Source of the DNA: Trifolium pratense
Taxonomy: Eukaryota > Streptophyta > Magnoliopsida > Fabales > Fabaceae
DNA length: 64,000 nt
Assembly: GCF_020283565.1 (NCBI RefSeq)
Contig: NC_060060.1
Coordinates: 49,588,015 to 49,652,014, forward strand
Direction: 5' to 3'
Under the pieces are notes generated by a model. The model had not been told where the DNA came from, did no database searches, and saw only the letters and a list, made by a program, of their open reading frames with translations. The translations under genes and the position numbers were made by a program. Of this stretch, positions 1 to 10,814 are shown in pieces (position 1 is the stretch's first letter; every line of letters starts with the position of its first letter).

Positions 1-1711
1 AATATAAGGTTCATAACATGTTTAACATGCTCTTGTCATGATGTATGAACGAATTTAATGGATAAAAACAGAATTTATAGATGATTAAACTCAAGAACAT
101 TGTGTTTTTGTGAGTTTTGAGTAAAAGTATTAAATCTTTACTTTTTCGATGTATATGTTGTAGATCGGTGAAATAATCCGTCCTTTTGTGTTTGGATATG
201 TTTGTTGCACTTGAATATAAAATTATTTGGGGTTTATAACATGAAAAATGGGATTTTTGGGTAAAAAACGCAAGGTTTGAGCATTCCTGACAAAAGGCCT
301 TCGCCACTGCTCGCCAGGAGCAAGTGTTCCACTGGTGCTCACCAGGCCTTCGCTCAGCGAACAGGGCAGGTTCGCCACGGCTCGCCACCGTTCGCTCAGC
401 GAACAGCACTGGACAACAACTTTTTATTAATCGTTTTAAGTGCACTAGGGCACTTGTAACATGTGAGTAGGGTGTTCTAACATACAATTAGGTGTTTATA
501 ATCATGATTAATTGTATTGTGATGAATTGTTGATTATATTTGTGGAATATGATTATTTTGATTGTGTTGATGATGTTTGTTTAAATGTAAAAAAAGAAGT
601 ATATTAAGGTGTTAATTAACTTAATAAAGAAGAATATTAGAATCATGTTATTCTAAGAAAGAAGTATATCGAATTATGTTATTTGATAAAGACGTATATT
701 AAGGTATAGTGTTATCTTAATAAAGAAGAAATGTTGGATAGTGTTCCACATTATAAATGAAGAGCTTAATGCTATTGATTGTGAGTGAATTCATGAAATA
801 CATACATGCATTCATGAATATATGTGATATTGGATATTCCATTAAAGAAGGATATCGGATTATATTTGTCCGATAAAAAAAGATATTAGAGGTGAGATAC
901 TCTAATAAAGACGATGGTACCACATGCATTAGATATGTCTAGGGGACATAGCATGAAGATTGTGGCATTAGATTGCATTAGGATATGTGTACATTATTTG
1001 ATATTTGATATGTGACACATATGTTTGGAATTTGTGATAATTGTCTATGTGTGTTAGACTTGTTGTATGTGTTGATTGTCCGATGATTTTAAATGTAATT
1101 GGCTTCAATATATTGTGAATTATGATTGATATTTGATTATAACTTTTCGTAGCTTATAATTAAATTAGACTAATGATGTATGCTTATAAATGAAGTGTGA
1201 GTACAATTAGGTTGTAACTCCTAATTAGATGTGATTAATGAAGTATATGCATGAGTTAGAATATGCATGAATGTTGATGAAGTGTTTAAGTATAGTTTAC
1301 TTACACTTGTATATTTTGAGTATGTTGTCTAACTCTCTTTTATGTGTTATGTGCTGGACCGTTGGGGGTCCAGATTCACAGGTTTTGTGGTTATCGATGT
1401 CGAGTCATCGGTGAAGCTCCGCTCTGATTGTGACACGGGAAAAGGGCTGTATTTAGTATATAGGGTCTTTAATGACTATTTGTATTTACTTGGGAAAATG
1501 TATCTTTACAAAGAATATTTATTTTGTATAAAGCGAGTTTTACTAATTAATTAACTTAGTATTATTTTCGTAAAGAGAAGTGTAATATCTCGAACCAACA
1601 ATTTATCAGTCAATTGATTTAAGTCTAGAACTTTATTTTATCCGCTGTGTCGTTTTTGAGAAAAGAAATTTTTAAGCCATAATAAAGGCATTAATGGGTT
1701 TGAGTGTTACA
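1..1711. mobile_element. Right part of a long LTR (probably Ty3/gypsy-type)
   Basis: No open gene is present. The stretch ends with TGAGTGTTACA at 1711, a typical LTR terminus, directly beside LINE coding sequence that starts mid-protein, so it appears to have inserted into a LINE. It has a GC-rich island at 290-415 with repeated TTCGCTCAGCGAACAG-like and CTCGCCA motifs. The segment 1571-1711 itself begins TGTAATATCT and ends in TGTTACA, so a nested or rearranged LTR end is possible. The left end is outside the window, and family assignment is inference. Confidence 0.5.
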
Positions 1712-1713
1712 AC

Positions 1714-2473
1714 ATGTACTCATCTATAAAAGAATTTTCTATCCTCAAGTATTTTGGTGTTGATTGTCATCCTCCCCCTCCGCCATCTATTAAACAAGTC
1801 AATTGGATCATGCCTCCTAGTTTTTGGGTGAAGTGCAATACTGATGGAGCCTCTAGAGGTTCTCCAGGTATATCATCTTGTGGTGGCATCTTTCGAGACC
1901 ATCTTGGTATTTTTTTAGGTGCATTTCCAGCTAATATTGGTGTTGCAACCTCTCTTTATGCTGAAATTTGCGCTGCAATTTATGCTATTGAATTTGCTTC
2001 TGCTAAAGGATGGACCCATCTTTGGCTTGAATGTGACTCTATCCTCTTAGTTCAAGCTTTTACTAATGTGAATATGGGCCCTTGGAAGCTGAAGGTTAAA
2101 TGGAAAAATTGTCTTCATATCGTTAAAAATTTTCGTTTTAGATTTTCTCATATTTATAGAAAAGGAAATACTTGTGCAGACAGATTAGCTAATGCGGGTT
2201 TTTTTGTTGATGGGTTAGTCTGGTGGGACCAATTACCAAGTTGCTCTAGAGAGAGTTTCTTTAGAGATAGAGTTGGTTTGTCTAATTATCGCTTTCGCTA
2301 ATTTTGTTTTGGTGGGTTTGGTTTATGCCCCACGACCCTTTCTTTTGTTTTTCATTTTAATAATACTTTTTGTGAGATGGTAGAGGAGTGGTAGTGCATT
2401 GAGGTGCCAACATAGTTGGGATGTCGATGACTTACTATGATGTCATGCTCTCCATTTTTGCTTTAAAAAAAAA
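1714..2473 (+). mobile_element. LINE (non-LTR retrotransposon) 3' end: RNase H domain plus tail
   Basis: An open frame of about 195 residues (1714-2301) matches the RNase H domain at the C-terminus of plant LINE ORF2. A proline-rich linker leads to the first catalytic Asp in KCNTDGASRG, followed by the Glu in YAEICAAIYA, the Asp in LECDS and the final Asp in CADRLAN. After the stop there is a 170-bp 3' tail ending in an A-rich run at 2464-2473. Everything upstream (endonuclease, reverse transcriptase) is missing because an LTR abuts it at 1711. The apparent ATG is an artefact of that junction. All four catalytic positions remain, so this fragment is fairly young. Confidence 0.8.
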
Positions 2474-3361
2474 TAATAATTGTCTATTTTATTCTTAAAC
2501 GTTAAAACCATGTTTTTTTCTATTAGGAAACCTAAAACAACGGTTATCTTCTAGGCGTTGCTGTTGGTAAAAAAATTGTTGCGATAGGCTAAGACAATGC
2601 CCCAACGGCCTGAAAACTGATCTCGTAACCTATTGGATCTTCTTAAATAAAAATAATTACAATAGACCTTATAAAAAATAAATAAATAAGTTAAATATTT
2701 AAGGCCAAGGGTTGAACTTTAGTTTTAATAATTTAAGGTCTCAAGTTTAACAATTAAATTAAAATAAACTTAAAATTTAAATATCATATATTATATTTAT
2801 AAATAAATAAATGAAACTTTTTTATGCTTACTTCAGATGAAATTGTAGTTCTCTCAACCCTGTAGTTCTTTTGCTACCTACCTTTTCTTCCTTTACTGGC
2901 CGTGTGCTATTTCTAATATTAGGGGTTGATTTTCATCTTTTTCATACTCATCTCTTTATGTGGAGATAGTAGTCTCTTTTGATTATTTACTATGTTGGTT
3001 AGGCTCTGTACCTTTAATTTTACCACACAGCATAGAGTTTTTTTTTTAATGGCAAATATATATATAAAATAACGGAAGTCAAATAGAATTAGAGTTATGG
3101 GTTCGAACCCGTCATTTCACCTTGTGTATGTGAGTTTTCAATGGCTTACCATTTCATCTATCTAAAAAAAATTAGAGTTATGGGCATCAAAGTAAAAAAA
3201 TATCCAATGATTAATCATCCAATATTAATAGAGAAGAAGATCATTTCATTACCAACATTTTAAAGATAATACAGTTATTAGTTGCTACTAGTAGAAGAAA
3301 GATCATTTAATTTAATTTCATTGCCAACAGTTTAAAAATAAAAATACAATTTTATTTGCTA
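2474..3361. other. Gene-free AT-rich stretch
   Basis: No coding sequence is seen. It contains the 3' half of a SINE (3085-3175) and an approximate tandem duplication at 3230-3362, in which AGAAGA(A)GATCATT is followed by a run ending in (A)TTGCTAC. That unit recurs at the 3' end of the NCR gene. Confidence 0.5.
3085..3175 (+). mobile_element. SINE 3' part with Pol III box B
   Basis: A box B-like GGGTTCGAACCCG is followed by TGTGTATGTGAGTTTTCAATGG-type sequence and an A run. The same tail occurs in reverse at 32566-32708 and 27022-27213, so these are three copies of one tRNA-derived family. The box A half is missing here. Confidence 0.5.
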
Positions 3362-3660
3362 CTTTTTTTTTATTGAAAAAGAAATAGAGACAAGAGACAA
3401 GAGAAAAAAAAAAAGTAGAAGCCAAGCATCACCGAAAATAAGTACCAAAAGTACTAAAAAGAAAATAAATAAAAATAACAACAAGCCACAAACACCAAAA
3501 TCCGGCTATCAACAGGAGCACCGGAGACACACCTAAGCACGAAAAACAACCTGCACCAAAATTAAAAACGGTAATAGAGAAAAGAAGGTCGGAAAGAAAT
3601 ACAAAGAACGTACAATTAACCCACGAGTCCGAGAAAACGGAACCGAACACCAACACCCCA
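3362..3660 (-). mobile_element. Poly(A) retroposon inserted at the 3' end of the NCR gene
   Basis: A T run at 3363-3371 is the tail of an element read on the minus strand, which ends TTTCAATAAAAAAAAA. The flanks are similar (TTATTTGCTAC at 3352-3362, TTAGTTGCTAC at 3668-3678), consistent with an aged target-site duplication. The body is pyrimidine/G-rich in its sense direction and is open for 75 codons, but resembles no protein I know. It is probably a truncated LINE or a non-coding retroposon. Confidence 0.45.
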
Positions 3661-3667
3661 ATAATTA

Positions 3668-3877
3668 TTAGTTGCTACCGGTAGAACTCTTTCCTGTGGT
3701 AATGTGAACACAAACGCCACTTTGGCATTCTATACGCTCACCATTTAGAAGTTTTTTATCATGATAGATTCTATAACAATCTATATCAGATTCACATTCG
3801 TTGTAAACCGTCATTGTAGTAAGAAATAGAGTAAGAAATAAAATTAGAGCAGAAACAAACTTGAGAGATTTAGTCAT
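3668..3877 (-). CDS. Nodule-specific cysteine-rich (NCR) peptide
   Basis: A 69-residue secreted peptide. Residues 1-23 form a signal peptide of the classic NCR kind (MTKSLKFVSALILFLTLFL), and the mature part has four cysteines at 28, 34, 51 and 56 spaced C-x5-C-x16-C-x4-C. In this legume clade NCR peptides are made in infected nodule cells and sent to the symbiosome, where they act on the rhizobia. The mature part carries more Asp/Glu (about 7) than Lys/Arg (about 5), so it should be anionic, unlike the membrane-active cationic NCRs. Most NCR genes have an intron after the signal peptide; here the frame is continuous. A TATA box lies about 47 bp upstream. The stop codon falls inside the presumed target duplication of a downstream retroposon. 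It could be expressed or a decaying member; no disabling change is seen. Confidence 0.78.
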   Translation of the reverse strand: MTKSLKFVSALILFLTLFLTTMTVYNECESDIDCYRIYHDKKLLNGERIECQSGVCVHITTGKSSTGSN

Positions 3878-3923
3878 TCTCTCTTTCTTCTCTCTGTATG
3901 TAAAAAATAGAACGCAATTTGAT

Positions 3924-3934
3924 CAATTTATAGT
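3924..3934 (-). promoter_or_regulatory. TATA box of the NCR gene
   Basis: On the minus strand the sequence reads ACTATAAATTG about 47 bp before the NCR start codon, the usual position for these short-leader genes. Confidence 0.5.
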
Positions 3935-3939
3935 GTATT

Positions 3940-4884
3940 GACCTCAGCAACACTTAGGTTGATCAATTTACTATAAAAATAAAAATAAATAAAAAATAAA
4001 AAACTTAATTAAAGTTGATCAATGGATAGTTTTTGCCCCTTTAGAGGGCTTAGTAAATATCTCTCACAAGTTTTACATTTCATAATTAACTAGTTTTTAA
4101 AAAAAAATTATTTGAAATTTAAGTCAAAAATCTTATTTGGGTAAAAAAAAAAAATTAAGTAGTTTAAAGACCATTAACTTTTATTCTATATTTAAGTTTG
4201 TCATTATATTAAGGTAGAGAATTTATTTAGAATTATATATCTTAAAATTGTTATATAATATTGTTAAAATATAAGTAGAATTATTGAAATGTGATAACTT
4301 CGTACCAATTAAATATTTTTAGCACCGATCAATCGGTTGTATTATTTGTCCCTTGAGAATGCTTAGTAAACGTCTCTTCATGTGAGCATTGTCTTGAGTT
4401 TGTCCCTTAAACCCACTTACCAGTGAACAGAACGAGTAACATAAAAAATTTCGAATCATCATTAACAATTTTTATCTCTACTTTTAAATCAATTCATGTA
4501 TAATTTTCAAAATTTTGAATTTTTTTCGGACATATTTATTATATTATAGAAATCTCTTATAAAAGTTTAACATTATTTAACACATAGGATAAAATAAATA
4601 AAAAAATTAAGTTTTTGGCCTTTAAAAATTCATATTTAGTTTATATTTTGTTAAAAAGTTAATTCTTTTTGTGGGAGAAATTTTTATAATATTATAAACA
4701 TCAATAAAAGCACTCATTCAAAAATATTAAGAGTACACATGAGTTGAGTTAAAATCTTCCTAATCCTAGAAAATTTTACCAAGTTTCTTCAATTAGTCCC
4801 CAACGGCCACATAAATTGATAGCCTTACAAATGCACGAAATTTTCATCATAATAAAAAGAGTATCGATCCACGTAAACTAAGAA
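3940..4884. other. Gene-free AT-rich stretch upstream of NCR
   Basis: No coding sequence. Two related segments (about 4010-4075 and 4320-4395) share GATCAAT..., TTTG(C/T)CCCTT and GCTTAGTAAA motifs, suggesting an old duplication of NCR upstream DNA or a decayed repeat. Confidence 0.4.
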
Positions 4885-4889
4885 GAAAC

Positions 4890-6372
4890 TGTTGGAGTAA
4901 GCCCTAAAAGCCAATCTATTTTGATAGAATCGTCTTTTGTATGATGACTTTGATTTATATATTTAATATATATAATAAGGCATTTCTTTATTATGTTTGT
5001 TTCAAACTAATAAAGTCCCTAGAATAACTAGTCTAATAAATGGAACATTAAGTGTGACTTAATAGTGAGACTCCATTAAACATAATGACACTATTCTTAA
5101 AGTATCCATAGTCAAGTTTTACTGTGATGTGGGATAACAGTAAAACATAGAGACTATATTATGTGAGTAGATTGATGACTTCATCTCACGAGTCATGGAT
5201 ATGAGATATCAAGTCTTCACATAGATATAAATATTATGAGTAATATTTATATTGGATTGACCCGCCATGAGAATGCTACATAGTATGTTATGAAAAGTGT
5301 CATAAGTTATTCTCATAGTGATAATGGTGTATACCACCCTTCGACCTGAAACCGCTATGGACCCTAGATGTGGAGTAGAGTACTTAGTTGCCGTTCAAAC
5401 ATTGTCCGTAACAGGATGACTATAAAGTCGGTTGATGGGTACTCTATAAATCATGCTGAGGGACATGAGTGACCTAGATGGAATTTGCCCCTCCTACATA
5501 ACAGGAGCAATATCTGTAGGCCTCTTGATGGAATATGACTGATAAAATGCGTGGCCACGCCGAACTAAGTCAATATGAGATATTGAGCTTATTCGTTGCT
5601 CAGTATATTCTGGGATCAAGAAATAAGATATTGAATCATACAAGGGTGACACGATCTATGCCTTATGTTCAATATAGATATAAGGGCAAAGGGGTAATTA
5701 TACACACGATCGTTATCACGGAAAGCTTTCGTCAGATCACATGACATTCTCGTCACTTGGGTAGCAGTGATGTGTTGCTAGATACCGCTCACTGTTTATA
5801 ATATTAAATATGTGATTTAATATTATTGTCAACGTTACGAGAACCTATAGGGTCACACACAAAGGACAGATAGATGAGGGAAATAAATAAGTAAGACTTA
5901 TTAGTAATTAAATAATTAAGTATGACTTATTATTTAATTTATGAAAAATAGAGAAATGCGGTCCACCGTAAGGTACGGTGCAGTGCTTGGCTTGATGACC
6001 ACACAAGTGGTTCTATAAATAGAACCCTTGTGATGAAGTTTTAAAAAAAAAAAAAGCTTAACCTAATTTACAAAGTGAAACCTAGCCGCCGCTCTCTAAA
6101 CCCGGTTCTCTCTGAATCTCTGGTGGAATTGGCTAGCACCGGTCATCGGAGAAGGTCTGTTCGTGTGGATTGAGTAGATGCATCGCTACTTTGCTTTGCT
6201 CGTGATCAGAAACAGTTTCTACTTCAAAGGTTCTGCACTTCAAGAGGTAAACACATAAACTTGTGGTTTTGTGTTCTTTGATTTGTGATTAATGGTTTAA
6301 TCAAGATCCGTTCATCGGGATTGTTCCACTAAGAGGATTAAATTTTTGAAAAACTCCTCTTAAATCCCTTCA
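4890..6372 (+). mobile_element. Solo LTR, 1,483 bp, with 5-bp target duplication GAAAC
   Basis: It begins TGTTGGAG and ends CCCTTCA. GAAAC sits immediately outside on both sides (4885-4889 and 6373-6377), the signature of LTR retrotransposon integration. There is no second LTR, primer site or coding domain, so it formed by LTR-LTR recombination. The interior has the GC-richer stretch typical of LTR promoters near 6060-6200. The intact TG..CA ends and perfect TSD suggest recent insertion. The superfamily cannot be decided from the LTR alone. Confidence 0.85.
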
Positions 6373-6377
6373 GAAAC

Positions 6378-7045
6378 AATTTAAAAATGAGTAGTGCTAT
6401 ATGTCCCGAAAAAGTACCTCCCGAAAAATCACGAATACAATTTATCTTTTATTCTTTTCCGTTTAAATATAAAAAAAAAAAACCGTCTTTCTAGCCAAAC
6501 ACATTCAAAACCACAGCTTTCATCAACCATTTTCACTCAAAAGAAACAACAAATAAACCTCATTCAACAACACTTCTATTAAAAGAAAAAAAGACTCTAA
6601 CTACAAGCCCCCTCTTGATACACAATCAAAATTTTGATTCAAAAGCATGAGGAATTCCTTAGAAAAAATGTCTCTATCCTCATGCAAAAGGAGATCTAAG
6701 AAGCCCCAAATCCCAATTCAAAAACACCATTGAACTTAACTCTAATCTATACAGACCTCAATTTTTTCGATGACAATGGCTACCATGAAATCATCACCGG
6801 CGATGATGTGGTTGTTGATGCATAATATAATATGGATCATATCCATTCTTTGAAGATGAGAAACTGGACTTTAATCAGGCAAACAAATAGAGACAAAAAC
6901 TGAAGTTTTGAGTTTTAAAAAAAAACAAGTAAAAGAAAAAAGAGAGAGAAACTAGACAAGTCGGTGGCCGACAAGGCACTACAAATCCTAGCCACGTTAA
7001 TGACAACCAATTATATAATGTTTTTAGTAGTAATTTAGCAAGAAA
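6378..7045. other. Gene-free stretch
   Basis: No supported gene. Short open frames here are A-rich and resemble nothing I know. Confidence 0.4.
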
Positions 7046-7049
7046 CAAA

Positions 7050-7512
7050 ATTGTGTGTCTCTATCTACAGCTAAAGCGGAGTAAATAGCTGCTGGTAGTA
7101 GCTGCTCTCAACTATTATGGATGAAACAAATGTTGTTGGAGTACAATGTGGTACAAGATGCTATGACATTATATTGTGATAACCTGAGTGCAATCAATAT
7201 TTCAAAAAATCCTATTCAACATAGCAGGACGAAGCATATTGATATTAGGCACCATTTTATCAGAGATCTTGTTGAAGAAGGTATTGTGACTCTTGAGCAT
7301 ATTGCCACTGAAGAACAACTGGCTGACATTTTTACTAAGGCTCTAGATGCGGTTCAATTTGAAAAATTGCGAGGCAACCTTGGTATTTGCCTATCTGAAG
7401 AGTCATAGCAATTATTGCTAGTGTGGCGTGCAGTTTTCTTTTCAATTTATTTAGTAATGCACGCTGTTATGGCCTAAGGTTGTTTTAGCCAAAATTTGTC
7501 AAAGGGGGAGAT
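7050..7512 (+). mobile_element. Ty1/copia retrotransposon 3' end: RNase H relic and polypurine tract
   Basis: The frame reads the copia RNase H C-terminus: LSTAKAE, an in-frame stop where Tyr is usual (7084-7086), then AAGSSCSQLLW, LYCDNLSA (catalytic CDN), SRTKHIDIRHH and the integrase-proximal motif EEQLADIFTKAL. The stop codon and the loss of everything upstream make it a pseudogene. After the stop, a polypurine tract AAAGGGGGAGAT (7501-7512) abuts the 3' LTR. Confidence 0.85.
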
Positions 7513-7740
7513 TGTTGGGTTTTTATATTGGCTAGATTTTGCAAAAGCCAACTCTAAGCCAGATGCTAGACAAGATGCGGTAGAGAGCATCGCGTACAGC
7601 ATTATTGATGCTCTGTTTTTGCGCATAATGTTTATATCGAATCACAGACAAGATTTGTTTCGATTATATTTGCAAGCTTATGCGCCAAGCCAAAATGAGC
7701 CTTGTACTCCAAGTTTTCCTAAAGGCGATTTGAGTATTAT
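7513..7740 (+). mobile_element. Start of the copia 3' LTR (right end not defined)
   Basis: TGTTGGGT follows the polypurine tract directly, which defines the LTR start. No clear CA terminus or target duplication is found downstream. The LTR blends into AT-rich DNA with repeated TTATATTTTTG-like units at about 7740-7860, so it is truncated or degraded. Confidence 0.6.
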
Positions 7741-7963
7741 TATTTAAAACAAAAATATAACTTGTTATATTTTTGAAAATAATATATTATATTTTTGTGT
7801 GACAAACAAATTATATTTCTGAAAATAATATAGGGTTGACCGCAATTCAAACAAATTATATTATATATATCCAAATAATTTTGATTCATGGGAAAGTTTG
7901 TTTTTAGCTTTTTACTTGAATTTATCAACATTACTATAGTTTTTAAGAGTTTTATAATATATA

Positions 7964-8202
7964 TTCCCTCCGTCCCAAATTTGTAGTCTTTTTACCTTTT
8001 TAGTTTTGTCCCAAAACTTTAGTCCTTTTAAAAAAATCGATGCACATTTAGTAATATTTTACAATTTGTACCCTTACTAAAGTTAAAGCATTAATTAAAT
8101 ATATTTTTTCTGGTAAAAATGATTTTACTTATTATTTTTTATCATTTATTAATTTCCGTGCAAAACATCAAAAAGGACTAAAATTTTGGAAGTGAGGGAG
8201 TA
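7964..8202. mobile_element. MITE (Stowaway-like, CTCCCTCCGTCCC ends)
   Basis: The left end TTCCCTCCGTCCC.. and the right end ..AGTGAGGGAGTA form terminal inverted repeats that extend inward through TTAGTCCTTTT-type sequence for about 30 bp. No coding capacity. Confidence 0.6.
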
Positions 8203-8426
8203 ATAAATTATTGAGCTCACCAAATTTCACATCATTACATTTATATTTTCAAAACTTTAATAATGAAATTGGGGCATCATGCCATTTATATTTTCATAGC
8301 TTCTTGACGATCCACATTTGAGTTATCTTGAGAATTTAAAATAGCGACATCATGCCATTTTGTCCATTTCGATCCCTTCATCCTTTTCACGGTTGAGACT
8401 TCCTCGTTACAAGATCTAATTAGGCT

Positions 8427-9435
8427 AATAGGCTTCCACAAAACACCATTTTCTTCTTCTCCTCTTCTAATCTTAACTGTCACCAATTTTTCTCTTCTTG
8501 ATCTACGGGAGAGGGATGATTTAAGGTCAATTTAGGCCTAAAATCACCTCTCCAAATCGTGTTTTATTTCTATTTTAATTAAATAAGTGTGATTTCCACA
8601 TATATTTAGTTTTTTTTCGTTTGTTTTTGTGATTTCATCAAGTTTGTTTTGATTTTCCCGTCTTAGTGCGGAGTATTGTTGTCCCTTCTTAGTGCGGAGT
8701 ATTTGATCAGGGGCGTCTCCAACTTTTTGGAGACCCTGTGCGATTATTAAAAATAGACCCTAATAAAAGAAAAAATTCAAAAAAATTGTCAGCAATTTAA
8801 ATTAAAAATAACATCAATAACCCTAAAAAATAATCATTTTTTTACTAATATAAAAAAAGTTTGATAAACAAGACAATTTCTATTAAACGTCTCTTCATTT
8901 GATAAAACTATAGTATAACAATTAGCTATAAAACGTCTAAAAAAATGTATTCACTATAAAAAATTCTTTTAGGAACATTTTGTAACAAATAAATTCATCA
9001 TTTTAGAATAAAGAGTATCTCAGGTATTTGAACTCCACAATCTTTCATTTGGAAGCTTGTAATCCCTAATTTTATACCTCTCATTTACCAATACTACTAC
9101 CCTATACTTTTTTTTTAGAGGCCCCTATTTTTATGAGGCCTTATGCCGTCGCACATGTCGCACATGTTGCAAAGACGCCTCTGTTTGATCCAATGCAAAT
9201 CCAATCAATGACTTTTGTGTCATCAACTCTACAAATCCGGAGGCGCATGAATATTCACTTCAATATAGTCAAATATGTAGGCTTATGCAATATGTCGTTT
9301 TATGCTATCAACGTATGTTGTGAGTTTGTTAGCAGATTCATCCTTTTTGTTTTTATCGATTTTCAATATGGATTGCACCAATGTACTCTTCTCAATTTGA
9401 ATGAATGAATATCTTTTATTTAGTAAAAAAAAAAA
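8427..9435 (+). mobile_element. Non-coding poly(A) retroposon, copy A (interrupted)
   Basis: Homologous to 19690-20290 and, in reverse, to 48551-49080. Shared marks are a CCTCTTCTAATC-like 5' part, AAATCACC(C)CTC, AAATAAGTG.GATTTTCACATAT, repeated CCGTCTTAGTGCGG units, ATCAACTCTACAAATCCGGA, TTTTATGCTATCAAC and GAATGAATATC, then A13 at 9425-9437. A hAT-like MITE (8708-9183) splits it. Candidate target duplications are AATTAGGCT (8418/9436) or TAGGCTTCC (8430/9439), so the start is approximate. Confidence 0.65.
8708..9183. mobile_element. hAT-like MITE nested in retroposon copy A
   Basis: Ends CAGGGGCGTCTCC and AAAGACGCCTCTG are inverted repeats. TTTGAT(C) lies on both sides (8702-8708 and 9184-9190), giving a 7-8 bp target duplication. 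The homologous retroposon at 19690 lacks this insert. No transposase is present. Confidence 0.75.
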
Positions 9436-9449
9436 AAATTAGGCTTCCT

Positions 9450-10100
9450 AAGAAGCCAGCTGAACAATTGCCTTAGACCATAGACTCTTCAAGGACACAG
9501 CCAGAATTTTCAATTAATTTCTCATGCAGGATGCAAAAGCGATAATAGGCCTGAAATTTCAAATGCATATAACATTCTGTTCGTGGCCCGTACTTATGAG
9601 TGGCGTGGAGCCAGAGAGTACAGTCTTGGCAACGGCAGTGGTAGCAGCAGCTACATAAATGACATGTTTATTAGCATCAAAGAACGCATAAACAAAGTAG
9701 ATGCAGAGAGATGAGTGAGATGATGGCAAGAGAGAAAAAAGAGGTGTGTAAAGTAACAAATCTGTGGAACATCACTCATATAGTGGCTCACATAGGTTCA
9801 AGTCTTGTCCCCGCCATGTCTTGATATCTAAAAGTCTGAACTTGAATACGACTAAGGGATGGAGTTGTGAGCACGGACGCCACAACAATAACTGCTTTAA
9901 AGCGGCGTATGCTTTGGCGCCAATCCGGTGGCAACACCTAATCCGAGCATGGTGGTAGATTTGCTAGACTCACCCATACTAGCATCGGCCTAAAATAATA
10001 ACATTTGCAAACTCGTGCAGGAAGGACAAGTTACCTTTTATACCATGTAACACACCATCAAAGTATCCAACATTAAGGTAAAACTTATGCACCGTTTCCT
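9450..10100. other. Unidentified stretch, possible gene relic
   Basis: GC-richer than its surroundings. The minus strand at 9559-9759 reads a plausible peptide (FFDANKHVIYVAAATTAVAK), and 9890-9985 reads LGLGVATGLAPKHTP before a stop. These could be pieces of one broken gene, but I do not recognise it and no exon structure holds together. Confidence 0.25.
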
Positions 10101-10110
10101 TCTTATTGTA

Positions 10111-10425
10111 GTGTATGTTTGGTTTCAATTCTGGAGCAGTCAGAATTGATTCTAGACGTGTAGAATTGATTTTGGCTTGTTTGGTTTCTCAAAAGTAGAA
10201 TTGATTCTGCTTCCATAATTGATTCTCCCTAAAGCTAAAAATTGTAATTTCTGATTCTATAATTGATTTTTACACTCAAATTTTTTGTTCAACTCACTTT
10301 TGTATAAATATATCCAACTATAAATCAATTCTATCAAACTCAATTCTATCAAAATCAATTCTATCAAACTCAATTATGTCAAAATCAATTATGTCCACCG
10401 CATAACCAAACACATACACAGTGGT
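10111..10425. mobile_element. MITE with GTGTATGTTTGGTT ends
   Basis: The left end GTGTATGTTTGGTTTC and the right end CATAACCAAACACATACAC are inverted repeats. The interior is built of repeated (A)AATTGATTCT / AATCAATTCTATCAAA units in opposite orientations, so the whole can fold into a long hairpin. Confidence 0.6.
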
Positions 10426-10814
10426 TTTATTCCTCCAACTGAAAACATTTTACACACATGCGCGCCCACACACAAATGGTGAAGAGATTTCTTTTCCTTT
10501 TGATCTATATGGTTGATTGCAAAAGTGAGGATAAGTCATAAGAATCAGAATAAGATACATAGAATAATTTAAAGGACTAACTGATGTTATAGAGTTTTCA
10601 TCATTTGAAAATAAAGGTCCCTTCCCTAAGCTACAACCTAGATACTATCCAACACATTCACAAAAGCTAGTCCTTTAGTTAAGGACATAGAACAATGTCA
10701 TGTTCATACATTACAACAAAATCATCACCATCACAAAGGTTTTCATCAGCAAGTTGCCAAATTACATAAAACTTGTGTTAGTGATGGTTAAAGCAATTTA
10801 GACTAAAATTCAAA

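Noticed and set aside
1342..1554. 70-codon frame
   Set aside because: Lies inside LTR sequence and resembles no gag or host protein.
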